The notes under the pieces were generated by a model. It saw nothing but the letters and a program-made list of their open reading frames with translations, ran no database searches and had not been told where the DNA came from. Both the position numbers and the translations under genes were made by a program. Below, one piece after another: positions 1 through 8,552 of a DNA stretch of 64,000 bases (position 1 is the stretch's first letter; every line of letters starts with the position of its first letter). The DNA is from Holophagaceae bacterium (GTDB lineage Bacteria; Acidobacteriota; Holophagae; Holophagales; Holophagaceae): assembly GCA_016710635.1 (NCBI GenBank), contig JADJVL010000002.1, forward strand, positions 62,001 through 126,000. Direction: 5' to 3'.

Positions 1-532
1 TGCGCAGGCTGTCGTTGATGACCAGCACGGTCTTGCCGGCGAGATAGTTATCGCCACAGCCCCGCTTGATGGTCTTCACCACCGCCCGCGCCGTGCAGGG
101 CGTCATGCAGCGGTGGTCGCTGCCGTCGATGCGCTTCCGGTACTTGTTGAGGTAGCCGATGTTGGTGGAGTGCAGGCCCTCGATGTCCTTCTCCGGGTCC
201 ACCAGGTCCATCACCTCGTCGTCCCGCAGGTCGGGATAGCGCAGGGGATAGAAGATGAAGATGCCGTGGGTCCGCTCGTCCTGGTTGAGGCGGGCCACGG
301 TCTTCACCAGCTCCATGCCGCTTGAGACATCGATGTCCTTGCCGTCGATGCCCAGATCCTCGCAGTCCTTCAGCATGTAGCGGTGGTAGGTGACGCAGCC
401 CACGTCGTCGCAGCCCAGGATGAGGCCGAGACCCGGAGAGAAGCCGAGCTTGGCGATGTTGGCCTTGATCAGGGCCCGGTAGTGGGTGGCGGTCTCCTGG
501 CAGTCCAGCTTCCCGGTCTTCGTCGACGACAT
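1..532 (-). CDS. Methylenetetrahydrofolate dehydrogenase, FolD/MTD1 family (3' truncated by window edge)
   Basis: Read on the minus strand from an ATG at 532 and open to the window edge, giving 177 residues. The protein has the FolD-family layout: an N-terminal substrate domain with GIFIFYPL (the family's GILVQLPL block), DPEKDIEGLH (family KDVDGFH), a PCT motif, then the start of the NAD(P) domain (LAGKTVLVIN). The enzyme oxidises 5,10-methylene-tetrahydrofolate in one-carbon metabolism. In bifunctional FolD a YxxxK lysine is needed for cyclohydrolase activity; here Tyr49 is kept but the lysine position reads Met53. Yeast MTD1, a monofunctional NAD enzyme, also lacks that lysine, so a dehydrogenase-only role is inferred. 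A GAGGT ribosome site lies 5 bases before the ATG. The gene is divergent from the endonuclease III fusion. Confidence 0.8.
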   Translation of the reverse strand, partial: MSSTKTGKLDCQETATHYRALIKANIAKLGFSPGLGLILGCDDVGCVTYHRYMLKDCEDLGIDGKDIDVSSGMELVKTVARLNQDERTHGIFIFYPLRYPDLRDDEVMDLVDPEKDIEGLHSTNIGYLNKYRKRIDGSDHRCMTPCTARAVVKTIKRGCGDNYLAGKTVLVINDSLR

Positions 533-611
533 GGCGTACCTCAAGGGCCATTGTAGTGGACCAGTGCCGTGACCGTCGGCATGGCGACTCACGGTGTGCG
601 ACGATCACCCG

Positions 612-2096
612 ATGCGATGGACGAAGGCCAAGCTCCGGGACCTCCAGGACCGCCTGGGGAAAGCCTATCCGGACGCCAAGTGCGCCCTGGACCACGGGGA
701 TCCCTTCGAGCTCGTGGTGGCCACCATCCTCAGCGCCCAGTGCACGGACGCACGGGTGAACCTCACCACGCCGGCCCTCTTCGCCAAGTACCCCGATGCC
801 GCGGCCCTGGCCTCGGCGAAACTCCCCGAGCTGGAAGCCCTCATCCACAGCACGGGCTTCTACCACAACAAGGCCCGCAACCTGATTGGCCTGGGCCAGG
901 CCCTGCTGGCGAAGCATGGCGGCAAGGTGCCCTCGGACCCCGCGGAGCTCGAAGCCCTGCCCGGCGTGGGCCAGAAGACCGCCAATGTGGTGCTCGCCAA
1001 CGCCTTCGGCGTCCCCGCCCTGGCTGTGGACACCCACATCTTCCGGGTGGCCCGCCGCCTCGGGCTTTCGGACGCGAAGACCCCGGAAAAGGTCGAAGCC
1101 GATCTCTGCCGCCGCTTCCCCGAATCCGCGTGGATCGAGCTGCACCACCAGCTCATCTTCCATGGCCGGCGCCGCTGCGATGCCCGCAAACCCGACTGCG
1201 CCGGGTGTCCGGTGCTGGGTCTCTGCGACGTGGGCAGAGGGAAGGCCGCGGATCCGCACTCGGGGCTGACCCTGACATCCCGGTCCGCTCCCGCCACGCC
1301 GCCACCGGGCCCCCGCGCCGAAGAAAAGCTCCCGGCCCGACGGAAGGCCCCGCAGGCGGAACCGGCCACGCCCCCGCCGTTGCGCATCATCAGCCTTGTT
1401 CCCTCGGTGACCGAGCTGCTCGCCCAGTGGAACCTGGCGGCCCGGCTGGTGGGCCGCACGCGGTACTGCATCGCGCCGAAGTGGATCCGGGCCACGGTGC
1501 CGGAGGTGGGCGGCACCAAGGATCCCAACCTCGCCCGCATCAAAGACCTCAAGCCAGACCTTGTGATCCTGGAGCGGGATGAGAACAAGAAGACCACCGC
1601 CGACGCGCTCACGAAACTGGGCATCCCCTGGCTCGCCCTGGAAGTGCGAAGCCTGGAAGGGTGCGCCGCGGCCTGGGAGGAACTGGGCGGGCGGCTCGGT
1701 GTCGGCCCGGTCGCAAAGGCGCGGGCGGCGGCGCTGCGGGCTCAGCTGAAGAAAAAGCAAAAACAGGGCCCGCGCACCCTGACCCTCATCTGGCAGCGGC
1801 CCTGGATGAGCGCCGGCCCCGACACCTATCTGGGCGATCTCGTGCGCCAGGCGGGCTTCTCGCCCATCGGACCGCCCCGCTGGACCGAATTGTCCGAAGC
1901 CGCACTCAAAGCCCTGGCACCCGAAGTCATCCTCCTGCCCACCGAGCCCTTCCGCTTCACCAAGCGTCATGTGAACGAGCTGCAGAAGCGCTTTCCCGAA
2001 GCCGCCATCCACCTCCTCGACGGCCAGGCCATGACCTGGTACCTCAGCCGGACGGAGGAGGGGCTGGCGCTGCTGCGCGGGCTCCCGAAAACCTAG
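612..2096 (+). CDS. nth: Endonuclease III fused to a BtuF-like (helical-backbone metal receptor) domain
   Basis: A 494-residue two-part protein. Residues 1 to about 210 are endonuclease III: helix-hairpin-helix LPGVGQKTANVVLANAF with the Schiff-base lysine at 122, catalytic Asp140 in VDTH, and the four cysteines of the 4Fe-4S loop (C189, C196, C199, C205). After a Pro/Ala-rich linker, residues 257-494 resemble BtuF/FhuD periplasmic binding proteins, opening with LRIISLVPSVTELL and GRTRYC, but with no signal peptide, so the domain should be cytosolic. The glycosylase/AP-lyase role in repair of oxidised pyrimidines is firm; the second domain's ligand is unknown (cobalamin or chelated metal in relatives). 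A GTG at 594 would add six residues; the ATG at 612 fits the family start better. Neither has a strong ribosome site. Confidence 0.85.
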   Translation: MRWTKAKLRDLQDRLGKAYPDAKCALDHGDPFELVVATILSAQCTDARVNLTTPALFAKYPDAAALASAKLPELEALIHSTGFYHNKARNLIGLGQALLAKHGGKVPSDPAELEALPGVGQKTANVVLANAFGVPALAVDTHIFRVARRLGLSDAKTPEKVEADLCRRFPESAWIELHHQLIFHGRRRCDARKPDCAGCPVLGLCDVGRGKAADPHSGLTLTSRSAPATPPPGPRAEEKLPARRKAPQAEPATPPPLRIISLVPSVTELLAQWNLAARLVGRTRYCIAPKWIRATVPEVGGTKDPNLARIKDLKPDLVILERDENKKTTADALTKLGIPWLALEVRSLEGCAAAWEELGGRLGVGPVAKARAAALRAQLKKKQKQGPRTLTLIWQRPWMSAGPDTYLGDLVRQAGFSPIGPPRWTELSEAALKALAPEVILLPTEPFRFTKRHVNELQKRFPEAAIHLLDGQAMTWYLSRTEEGLALLRGLPKT

Positions 2097-2123
2097 CCCA
2101 TCCGCCACCCAGGGACCCGCGGC

Positions 2124-2930
2124 TCAGGACTCGCCCCTGCGCACGATCCGGAACCGGAAGGTCAAGTCAAACAGAGTCTGGACGGGCTGCCCCCGGAAGA
2201 CCATGCCCCCGAACCGCCATTCCCTGGCCGCCTTCATCACGGCGGCGTGCAGCGCCGGTGGACCCTGGATGATCTTGAGATCGAGGGGCGCGCCCTTCTC
2301 GTCCAGATGGAAACGCACGACCACGTCTCCCTGGATCCCCGCGGTCCTCGCCAGGGTCGGGTAGTCCGGATAGACCTCCCGGTAGACATGGAGGTCCTTC
2401 ACACCCACCTCGAGGGCCTGGCCACCGGGAACACCCCGGAAGCGCCCTTCGGCGGCGCTCGCCCCCTGGCCATCGCTGGACGCGCGGGGCTTTCCGTCGC
2501 CGCCGGGCGCCACCGGCAGCGACCGGTTCGCCACGGATCCCGGCTCGAGATCCGTCGGCAGGAAGCGGGGGGTCGCATCCGGAATCTCCGACAGGTCCCG
2601 GGCGCTGCGTTGGACCAGCCGGAGAACCCGTGGATCCACCGTCCCCGTGCCGCCCGCCTCGCGTTCCCGGCGCAGCGGCACGGGAGGTGCCGGCGGGGCC
2701 TGCGGCGCTTCCAGTTCGGCGAGGGTGACCGTGAGGGTCACCGGGGTGCTGGAGGGTGGTCGTGGCAACCGGGACGAGCGGACCCAGATGGCGGTGCCGA
2801 ATCCCAGGCCCGCATAGAGCGCGGCCGAAATGACCAGACCCGGGATCCTGGACAGCCGCGGTGCCGCGTGCCGGATGGGGGAAGGCTCCAATCCAGGGGG
2901 CAAGGGGGGTTCGCGACTTCCTTGCAGCAT
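2124..2930 (-). CDS. TonB C-terminal domain protein (energy transducer)
   Basis: 268 residues from the ATG at 2930. A short cytosolic N-terminus is followed by one membrane segment (IPGLVISAALYAGLGFGTAI), a Pro-rich periplasmic stretch (PQAPPAPPVPLRRE) and a C-terminal TonB domain with the typical YPxYPxLAR..GxxGxVxxxFxxxxxG pattern (YPDYPTLARTAGIQGDVVVRF). Such proteins couple the proton-motive force to outer-membrane receptors. No ExbB/ExbD lies nearby. The reading frame is open up to 3158, but the longer N-terminus looks non-coding, and the shorter start places the membrane helix near residue 30. It is convergent with the Nth fusion and divergent from the TlpA-like gene. Confidence 0.75.
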   Translation of the reverse strand: MLQGSREPPLPPGLEPSPIRHAAPRLSRIPGLVISAALYAGLGFGTAIWVRSSRLPRPPSSTPVTLTVTLAELEAPQAPPAPPVPLRREREAGGTGTVDPRVLRLVQRSARDLSEIPDATPRFLPTDLEPGSVANRSLPVAPGGDGKPRASSDGQGASAAEGRFRGVPGGQALEVGVKDLHVYREVYPDYPTLARTAGIQGDVVVRFHLDEKGAPLDLKIIQGPPALHAAVMKAAREWRFGGMVFRGQPVQTLFDLTFRFRIVRRGES

Positions 2931-3156
2931 GTGTCCCGGGCCCTCGGGGCGGACGATGTCGCCAAACGACCTGACATCAGATTTCGAGAACGCTCCCGGA
3001 TCCACAATCCGGGGTTCCCGTTGTTCCCAGATTACTCCGGTCAATCCCGGAAACGCAGCTTCTCCCTTTGGGCGGAGACCCGCGCGTCCTGGATCCTTCG
3101 CGTGGCGTGACCAGCGTCCCGGAGACACCGTGGAATCATGGTCCCCGGGAGTCCCC

Positions 3157-3693
3157 ATGCGCCTGCAAACCCCCTTCCTCCTCCTGGCCGCCGCCCTGGC
3201 CCTTCACGCGGGCAAGGATTCCGGCCTCATCCCCAAAGCCCAGCGCAAGGACGTCTCCGCCTTCGCCTTCAGCGATGGCCGGAAGACCCACACCCTGGCG
3301 GAGCACAAAGGCAAGGTGGTCATCGTGGACTTCTGGACCACCTGGTGTCCGCCCTGCCGGGAGTCCCTGCCGGAGTTGGCGGCCATCCAGCGCCAGCAGG
3401 ACAAGCTGCCCATCGTGGTGCTGCCCGTGAACATGGACGAGGAGGGCTGGAGCAAGGCCACGCCCTTCATCCAGAGGAACAAGCAGGTCTTGAAGGATTT
3501 CCAGGCCTACATCGCGGCTTCCGGCAAGCAGGGACCGGGCGTGCTGGGCACCGTGGACGCCTTCCCGACCACCTTCCTCGTGGATGCGGACGGGCGCCTG
3601 GCCTGGTTCTGGAGCGGCTACGGTCAGGGCACGGTAATCGAACGGGCCAACGCGATCCTGGCGGAGCTGCCGGAGCCGGCGCCGAAACCCTAG
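3157..3693 (+). CDS. TlpA-like thioredoxin-fold thiol-disulfide oxidoreductase
   Basis: 178 residues. A signal peptide (MRLQTPFLLLAAALALHAG) leads into a TlpA/ResA thioredoxin fold with the redox motif WCPPC inside GKVVIVDFWTTWCPPCRES, and a cis-Pro region DAFPTTFLVDADG. The family reduces or oxidises disulfides in the periplasm, often of apocytochromes c. GGGAG lies a few bases before the ATG, and this start gives a proper signal sequence. It is convergent with dsbD, and the two stop codons overlap by 4 bases, so the pair forms a thiol-redox locus although they are not one transcript. The exact substrate cannot be read from the sequence. Confidence 0.85.
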   Translation: MRLQTPFLLLAAALALHAGKDSGLIPKAQRKDVSAFAFSDGRKTHTLAEHKGKVVIVDFWTTWCPPCRESLPELAAIQRQQDKLPIVVLPVNMDEEGWSKATPFIQRNKQVLKDFQAYIAASGKQGPGVLGTVDAFPTTFLVDADGRLAWFWSGYGQGTVIERANAILAELPEPAPKP

Positions 3694-5336
3694 CGTCCGC
3701 TGAGGAAGGCCAGCATGCCCGCCGGCTTGTGGAAGCCGAGGATGCGTCGCAGTTCCTTGCCGTCCCCGTCCAGGACCAGCACCGTCGGGTAGCTGGCGAT
3801 GCCCAGCTTCGCTGCGAGCTCGGGGCGGACCTTGTCCGTATCGATGCGCACCGCCACGGCGTTCGCGGCGATCCAGGCCTGCACGCCGGCGTCGGGCCAG
3901 GTCTTTTCGTCCAGCTCATGGCACTGGGCGCACCAGTCCGCGTAGGTATCTACCAGCACGACCTTGCCCTCGGCCTTGGCCTTCGCCAGGGCGCCTTCCA
4001 GATCCTGTTCCAGCCATTGCTTGCGCCAGGCTTCGGTCTCGGCTTTGGCGGCCGATCCGCCCCTGGGCAGGAGGTCCACTTTGGTGAAGGTCTCGATGGC
4101 CCGCAGGCCGAGCAGCAGACCTGTGGCCAGGACGAGGAGGGCGAGCCCTTTCCGGAAACTTCCGAGCAGTCCATCCGCCGGCCCGAAGGCCCCGAACACC
4201 GCGCCGCCGGCCAGCCCCACCACCGACCACATCCCGAGGCTCAGCCATTCCGGGGCGATGTAGCGCAAGGTCCAGACGGCGAAGGCGAGGACGACGAGGC
4301 CCATGGTCTGCTTCAAAAGCACAAGCCAGTCGCCGCTCCGTGGCAGACCGGCGGAAAAGGTCCCCACGACCATGAAGAGGACGCCCATGCCAAGGGCGAA
4401 CACGAAGAGCTGGGCGCCGCCGAGGAAAGCATGGCCTTGCTGGGTGATGCCCAGCAGGACGGAACCGATCACGGGGCCCACGCAGGGCGCGGAGATCGGG
4501 CCGAGGACGAGGCCCATGACGAAGGCTCCGGCAAAACCCTTGCGCGAGCCGTCCCCCTGGAGCTTCGCCTGCAGCGAGGCCGGGAGGGCGATCTCGAAGG
4601 CGCCGAACAGGGAGAGTGCGAAGGCGCCGAAGAGCAGGGCCACGGGAATCAGGAAGGCCGGCTTCTGGGCGAAGGCGCCGAAGGTCGCCCCGGTCTTGGC
4701 GGCCACCACGCCCAGCAGCGTGTAGGTCACGGCCATGCCCAGCACCAGCGTGGCGGAGAGGGCGAAGCCGCGGGCCTTGCCGCCTCCCTTGGCGCCGATC
4801 ACCGCCATGGTGATGGGGATCATGGGGTAGACGCAGGGTGTGACGCTCGCGGCGAGACCCGCGAGGAAAGCGATGAGAAAGAGCCCCCAGAGGCCTTCCG
4901 ACGGCGCAGCGCCTTTGGCTTTGCCTGTGCTTTCGCCCCCCAACTCCCCTGCCGCCACCTTCATGGCCCGCTTGGTGGGCGCGAAGCAGACGCCGCCTTC
5001 GCCTTCGGTGCAGGGCTGGTAGGTCACATCGAATTCCACCTCGCCGGTGAGGCCTTCCGCCACGAGGGGCACCACGACGCTGCCGCGCCAGATGCCGTCC
5101 CCCAGCTCGTCCTGGGCGGTGGCGGCGGGCAGGGGTCCGGTCTTCAGGGAACCGGACTGGCCGGGCTTGAGGGCCACCTGCATGAAGGCGACCTTGAGGT
5201 GGACCTTGGCGGGGACCGTCAGCCGCAGGGCGCCCTTGTCCACGACGATGCCCACGTCCTTCTGCGGATCGAAGCCCTGGGCGGAAAGGGGCCACAGGGC
5301 CGCCAGGCAGAACAGCATCCAGAACCAGCGGCGCAT
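3690..5336 (-). CDS. dsbD: Thiol:disulfide interchange protein DsbD
   Basis: 548 residues. DsbD carries electrons from cytosolic thioredoxin across the inner membrane to periplasmic disulfide enzymes. Visible parts in order: signal peptide MRRWFWMLFCLAALWPLSAQ; an N-terminal alpha domain with a cysteine pair in PCTEGEGGVCF; a polytopic beta domain with the paired cysteines in SVTPCVYPMIP and SAPCVGPVIG; and a C-terminal gamma thioredoxin domain with CAQC (Cys469/Cys472). All three redox pairs are present. GGAG stands five bases before the ATG at 5336; an in-frame ATG at 5348 lacks a usable spacing. The convergent TlpA-like gene is a plausible downstream partner. Confidence 0.92.
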   Translation of the reverse strand: MRRWFWMLFCLAALWPLSAQGFDPQKDVGIVVDKGALRLTVPAKVHLKVAFMQVALKPGQSGSLKTGPLPAATAQDELGDGIWRGSVVVPLVAEGLTGEVEFDVTYQPCTEGEGGVCFAPTKRAMKVAAGELGGESTGKAKGAAPSEGLWGLFLIAFLAGLAASVTPCVYPMIPITMAVIGAKGGGKARGFALSATLVLGMAVTYTLLGVVAAKTGATFGAFAQKPAFLIPVALLFGAFALSLFGAFEIALPASLQAKLQGDGSRKGFAGAFVMGLVLGPISAPCVGPVIGSVLLGITQQGHAFLGGAQLFVFALGMGVLFMVVGTFSAGLPRSGDWLVLLKQTMGLVVLAFAVWTLRYIAPEWLSLGMWSVVGLAGGAVFGAFGPADGLLGSFRKGLALLVLATGLLLGLRAIETFTKVDLLPRGGSAAKAETEAWRKQWLEQDLEGALAKAKAEGKVVLVDTYADWCAQCHELDEKTWPDAGVQAWIAANAVAVRIDTDKVRPELAAKLGIASYPTVLVLDGDGKELRRILGFHKPAGMLAFLSGR

Positions 5337-5397
5337 CGGAACTCCCATACCCCTAGGATGCCCCAAGGGAGCCTTCGTTCCCTGACTACACTCAAGG

Positions 5398-6060
5398 ATG
5401 GATCTCTCCGAACTCAGCGCCTTCCCCTGGTTCCAAGCCCTCGCCGCCCGTCTCGAAGCCCACATCGCGGAGGAGCCGGAGCCACGGGACGGGGCCCATG
5501 ACCTTTCCCACGCCCTCAGGGTCGCCCGCCTCGCCGGACGCATCGCCCGGGAGGAGGGCGCCGACGGGGAGGTCTGCGTGGCGGCGGCCCTCCTCCACGA
5601 TCTGGTCTGGGTGCCGAAGAACCATGCGGACTCGCCGCGCACGGCGGAATTGAGCGCCGACCAGGCGCGGCGCTGGTGCGCCGCCCTGCCCGCCCTCGCC
5701 CCCAAGGCGGACGCGGTGGCGGAGGCCATCCTCACCCACAGCTATTCCGGGGGCGGCGACGCCGAAAGCCTGGACGCCAAGGTCGTCCAGGATGCCGACC
5801 GCCTGGAGGCCCTCGGGGCCATCGGCATCGCCCGGGTCTTCGCCACCGGCGCCAGCTTCGGCGCCGGGCTCTGGCACCCCGCCGACCCCTGGGGCCGCGG
5901 CCGCACCCTCGATGACAAGCGTTACAGCCTCGATCACTTCCCCATCAAGCTCTTGAAGCTGGAGGGGCTCCTGAAGACCGATACCGGCCGCCGCCTGGCC
6001 CGGGACCGGCAGGAGCTGATGGTGGGCTACCTGGCCGCCCTGCGGGACGAGCTGGGCTAG
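5398..6060 (+). CDS. HD-domain phosphohydrolase family protein
   Basis: 220 residues. HD-superfamily signatures are visible: H in AHDLSHALRV, the HD pair in AALLHDLVWV, a further His in LTHSYSG, and the late Asp in VVQDADRLEALGAIGIAR. This matches the YedJ/YpgQ-like branch of metal-dependent (pyro)phosphohydrolases acting on nucleotides or similar phosphate esters; the substrate is not determinable here. No membrane segment or signal peptide. It is divergent from dsbD (start codons 62 bases apart) and precedes the QueD-like gene by 23 bases, so it may open an operon ending with the polysaccharide deacetylase. Confidence 0.8.
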   Translation: MDLSELSAFPWFQALAARLEAHIAEEPEPRDGAHDLSHALRVARLAGRIAREEGADGEVCVAAALLHDLVWVPKNHADSPRTAELSADQARRWCAALPALAPKADAVAEAILTHSYSGGGDAESLDAKVVQDADRLEALGAIGIARVFATGASFGAGLWHPADPWGRGRTLDDKRYSLDHFPIKLLKLEGLLKTDTGRRLARDRQELMVGYLAALRDELG

Positions 6061-6083
6061 GCTGCTGGGCGTAGACTCGTTCC

Positions 6084-6458
6084 ATGCCCCTGCTCCTCAC
6101 GCGCTCCCGGACCTTCGTGGCCGACCACTTCCACGACCTTCCCGGTTTCCAGGAAGACCGGCACGGCCACAACTGGGAGGTGCGGGCCACGGTGCTGGCC
6201 CCGGACGAGTCCCACGGCGACCGTTTCGACCGGGCGCTGGACGCCTGGATGGCGGCGGTGGACTACACGCTGCTGAACAGCCAGGCCCGGCTGGCGGGAC
6301 GCAACCCCACCGCCGAACTGCTTGCCCAATGGGCCTTCGAAGCCCTGGGGACCGCGGGGCTTGCCCCCGAAGCCGTGAAGGTCCGGGAAAAGGCGAACTA
6401 CTGGGCCCTCTGCCGCGCCGGGACGCGGACCGGAACGAGCACCGGGGCCGCGCTTTGA
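6084..6458 (+). CDS. QueD/6-pyruvoyl-tetrahydropterin synthase-like protein, catalytic relay altered
   Basis: 124 residues, the length and fold signature of the PTPS/QueD family. The three zinc ligands are present: His15 in FVADHF, and His27 and His29 in HGHNW. NPTAELLAQWAFEAL and the late Glu in VREKANYW are also typical. Two residues of the usual Cys-Asp-His relay are missing: the position four before the first HGH histidine is Gln23 (with Glu24 beside it) instead of Cys, and the Asp-His pair reads Asp60-Tyr61. A standard 6-carboxy-tetrahydropterin synthase reaction is therefore doubtful. No other queuosine genes are adjacent. The stop overlaps the start of the next gene. Confidence 0.75.
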   Translation: MPLLLTRSRTFVADHFHDLPGFQEDRHGHNWEVRATVLAPDESHGDRFDRALDAWMAAVDYTLLNSQARLAGRNPTAELLAQWAFEALGTAGLAPEAVKVREKANYWALCRAGTRTGTSTGAAL

Positions 6459-7888
6459 AGCGCGCGGTCCTCCCCCTCGCCTTGCTGGTGCTCGCGGGGG
6501 CCGGCTGCGAACACGACACCCCGATCGGACCCGCGAAGGCCGCCGCCGCGGCCAGGCTGGTGCCCTGGACCTGGCGCCCCATGGGCGGCTTCATGGTGAT
6601 CGAGGGTGAGCTCGCGGCCCCGGAGCACCTCGTCCTCGAAGGTCCCCATATGCACCTCGAGACCGATGCCGACGCGGGCCCGGTCCGGTGGGAGCTGGAG
6701 CGCCCCGCCCCCGGGGAGCGGGCCGTCCTCAAGACCGGCAGCGGCAAGGTTCTCGGCGACTGGACCTTTGGCGAAGCGCCCAAGGTCCGCCGCCAGGGCG
6801 CCTGGATCCGCACCGCACCGTCCGCCCCGACCGCCCCTCTGCCTTTGGCCCAGCCCTTCGCGCCCGCCGAACCCGCCTTCCCGGCCCTCGCCGTCGCACC
6901 TCCGGACCTGAGCCTTCCCACCCGGCGACCGGGCCTTGTGCTGGGCGCCGCCGCGACGACGGCGAAGGCGGCGGCACCCAGCCCTCCCGCGGTCCTGGAC
7001 ACACGGCCACCGGCCCCGCTCCGCCCAGCGGCGGCCCCGCTTCCGCCAGCGACTCCCGCGGGGCTTGTGCGTCGGACCGCCACCCCGGGGACTTTCCCCG
7101 CCGTGCCGTTCCCCGGCGCCGGGGAGGCCCTGAACCTGATGCACGGGCCCCGCGCTGGCCGGCGCCTGGTGCTCACCTTCGACGGCGGCTCCGGCGCCGA
7201 AAGCGCCACGGAGATCCTTGACACCCTGCGGGCGCGGCACGTGCGCACCACCTTCTTCCTCACCGCGGCCTTCATCCAGAACTTCCCGGACCTCGTGCGC
7301 CGCATGGCCGCCGAGGGTCATGAGCTGGGCAACCACACCACCACCCATCCCCACCTGGCGCCCGGTATGGTCCGGGACCCGAAGTGGACCAAGGCCCGGG
7401 TGCAGGCGGAGCTGCTGGACGCCGACGCCTGCCTCGTGCGCCTCCTGGACCGGCCCATGGATCCCTACTGGCGCGCGCCCTACGGCGAGCAGACCGCGGA
7501 GATCCGGCGCTGGGCCGAGGAGCTTGGCTACCGTCACGTGGGCTGGAGCGACGGCGGCGACAGCCTCGACTGGGCCACGCCGGCGGAACGCAAGCTGTAC
7601 CGCAGCGGGACGCGCATCCTCGACAAGCTGCACGGCAGGCTGCAGAAGCCCGACGGCGGCGGCCTCATCGTCCTCATGCACCTGGGCAGCGGCCGGGACG
7701 AGGTGGACCGGCCTTCGAAGGGCCTGGGCGCGTTCATGGACCGCGCCCTCCGGGAGGGCTGGCGCTTCGCCAGCGTGGGCGACTACCTCCGGGACATGGG
7801 CAAGCCCGTCTGGGATCCCGCCGCCCGGATGGCCTGGCTGGAACCGGCCCTCGCCCCCGGCACCCGGGGCGGTGGACAGCCCCGATGA
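6455..7888 (+). CDS. Lipoprotein polysaccharide deacetylase (NodB/CE4 fold)
   Basis: 477 residues starting at a TTG that overlaps the stop of the QueD-like gene (TTGA). The N-terminus is a lipoprotein signal (LALLVLAGAGC), so the mature protein is probably membrane-anchored in the envelope. Residues of roughly 20-210 form an unrecognised region ending in a Pro/Ala-rich linker. From about residue 225 a NodB domain follows: LVLTFDGGSGAES, VRTTFFLTAAF, GHELGNHTTTHPHL (metal histidines), YWRAPYGEQT, and a late LIVLMHLGSG. The family removes acetyl groups from peptidoglycan or other sugars. The usual TFDDG reads TFDGG, losing one Asp normally involved in metal binding. An ATG-led longer form would overlap the upstream gene heavily. 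Confidence 0.82.
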   Translation: MKRAVLPLALLVLAGAGCEHDTPIGPAKAAAAARLVPWTWRPMGGFMVIEGELAAPEHLVLEGPHMHLETDADAGPVRWELERPAPGERAVLKTGSGKVLGDWTFGEAPKVRRQGAWIRTAPSAPTAPLPLAQPFAPAEPAFPALAVAPPDLSLPTRRPGLVLGAAATTAKAAAPSPPAVLDTRPPAPLRPAAAPLPPATPAGLVRRTATPGTFPAVPFPGAGEALNLMHGPRAGRRLVLTFDGGSGAESATEILDTLRARHVRTTFFLTAAFIQNFPDLVRRMAAEGHELGNHTTTHPHLAPGMVRDPKWTKARVQAELLDADACLVRLLDRPMDPYWRAPYGEQTAEIRRWAEELGYRHVGWSDGGDSLDWATPAERKLYRSGTRILDKLHGRLQKPDGGGLIVLMHLGSGRDEVDRPSKGLGAFMDRALREGWRFASVGDYLRDMGKPVWDPAARMAWLEPALAPGTRGGGQPR

Positions 7889-7924
7889 AGCCCACGCGGA
7901 GAAACCCGGTGAAGCCCGGCCGGT

Positions 7925-8344
7925 TCAGCCCGCAAGCGCGGGGGCCGGCTCCCGCAGGTTCCTGAGGACGAAGGCCAGCACCTGGGACCAGGCCATCAGC
8001 CGCGCGGGGGTGAACTCGGCGCCGAGCTGGCGCTCCAGGGTCCACATCCACGCCAGTCCCGCCGCATGGACCTCCTTGCGGCCGATGCTTTCGTCCAGGT
8101 AGCGCCGCCCCAGGCCCCGGACCGTCCGCGCCAGGGCCTCCGGGTCCTCCGCGTTCACCACGATGTACTCCATGAGCGCCAGGATCCGGCGCATGGATTC
8201 CTCGATGTCCTGGGGGAACTTCAGCCGCAGGCGGGGCTCCTCCGCGAAGAGGCGCTGCAGGAACTGGACCGCAACGGCCCGGCGCGCGGGCTCGAGAAGG
8301 TTCCAGCTTTCCCGGAGATGGGCGGCGTCTCGTTCATTCAGCAT
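7925..8344 (-). CDS. Single-domain globin
   Basis: 139 residues matching the haemoglobin/flavohaemoglobin globin fold: helices around ESWNLLEPARRAVAVQFLQRL, LRLKFP, and a helix F/G region RKEVHAAGLAWMWTLERQLG in which the His aligns with the proximal haem ligand (PEHYPIVG block of Vitreoscilla-type globins). EFTPARLMAWSQVLAFV is the typical helix H. There is no reductase domain, so it may bind O2 or NO as a single-domain globin. A G-rich ribosome site (GGGGGG) precedes the ATG at 8344. It is divergent from ftsK with about 200 bases between them, and convergent with the deacetylase. Confidence 0.8.
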   Translation of the reverse strand: MLNERDAAHLRESWNLLEPARRAVAVQFLQRLFAEEPRLRLKFPQDIEESMRRILALMEYIVVNAEDPEALARTVRGLGRRYLDESIGRKEVHAAGLAWMWTLERQLGAEFTPARLMAWSQVLAFVLRNLREPAPALAG

Positions 8345-8552
8345 GGTGTTGGCCCCCCGGACTTTTCCAGGCGGCCCGGCCGCAGGAAACGGAGGCCGCC
8401 ACCTTCGACGATGAAAGGCCCGGCGGGATCCCTCTAGATCCGGTTTTGCGGTTCGCGCCTGGACCAGTTGGGGCAGGACCGCGCGCCGCCGGTCCCCGCA
8501 GGGCCTCCGGGGCGCCGCTGCCGCTACACTCAACCCATTCAGTGGAGCGCGT

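Noticed and set aside
48..2108. A 686-codon minus-strand frame opposite the Nth fusion
   Set aside because: Nth and BtuF-like motifs are on the plus strand; the left part of this frame also runs through the FolD-like gene in a wrong phase.
2931..3158. Longer N-terminus of the TonB-domain protein
   Set aside because: The extra 76 residues look like non-coding sequence and would run across the start region of the divergent TlpA-like gene; the ATG at 2930 puts the membrane helix in the expected place.
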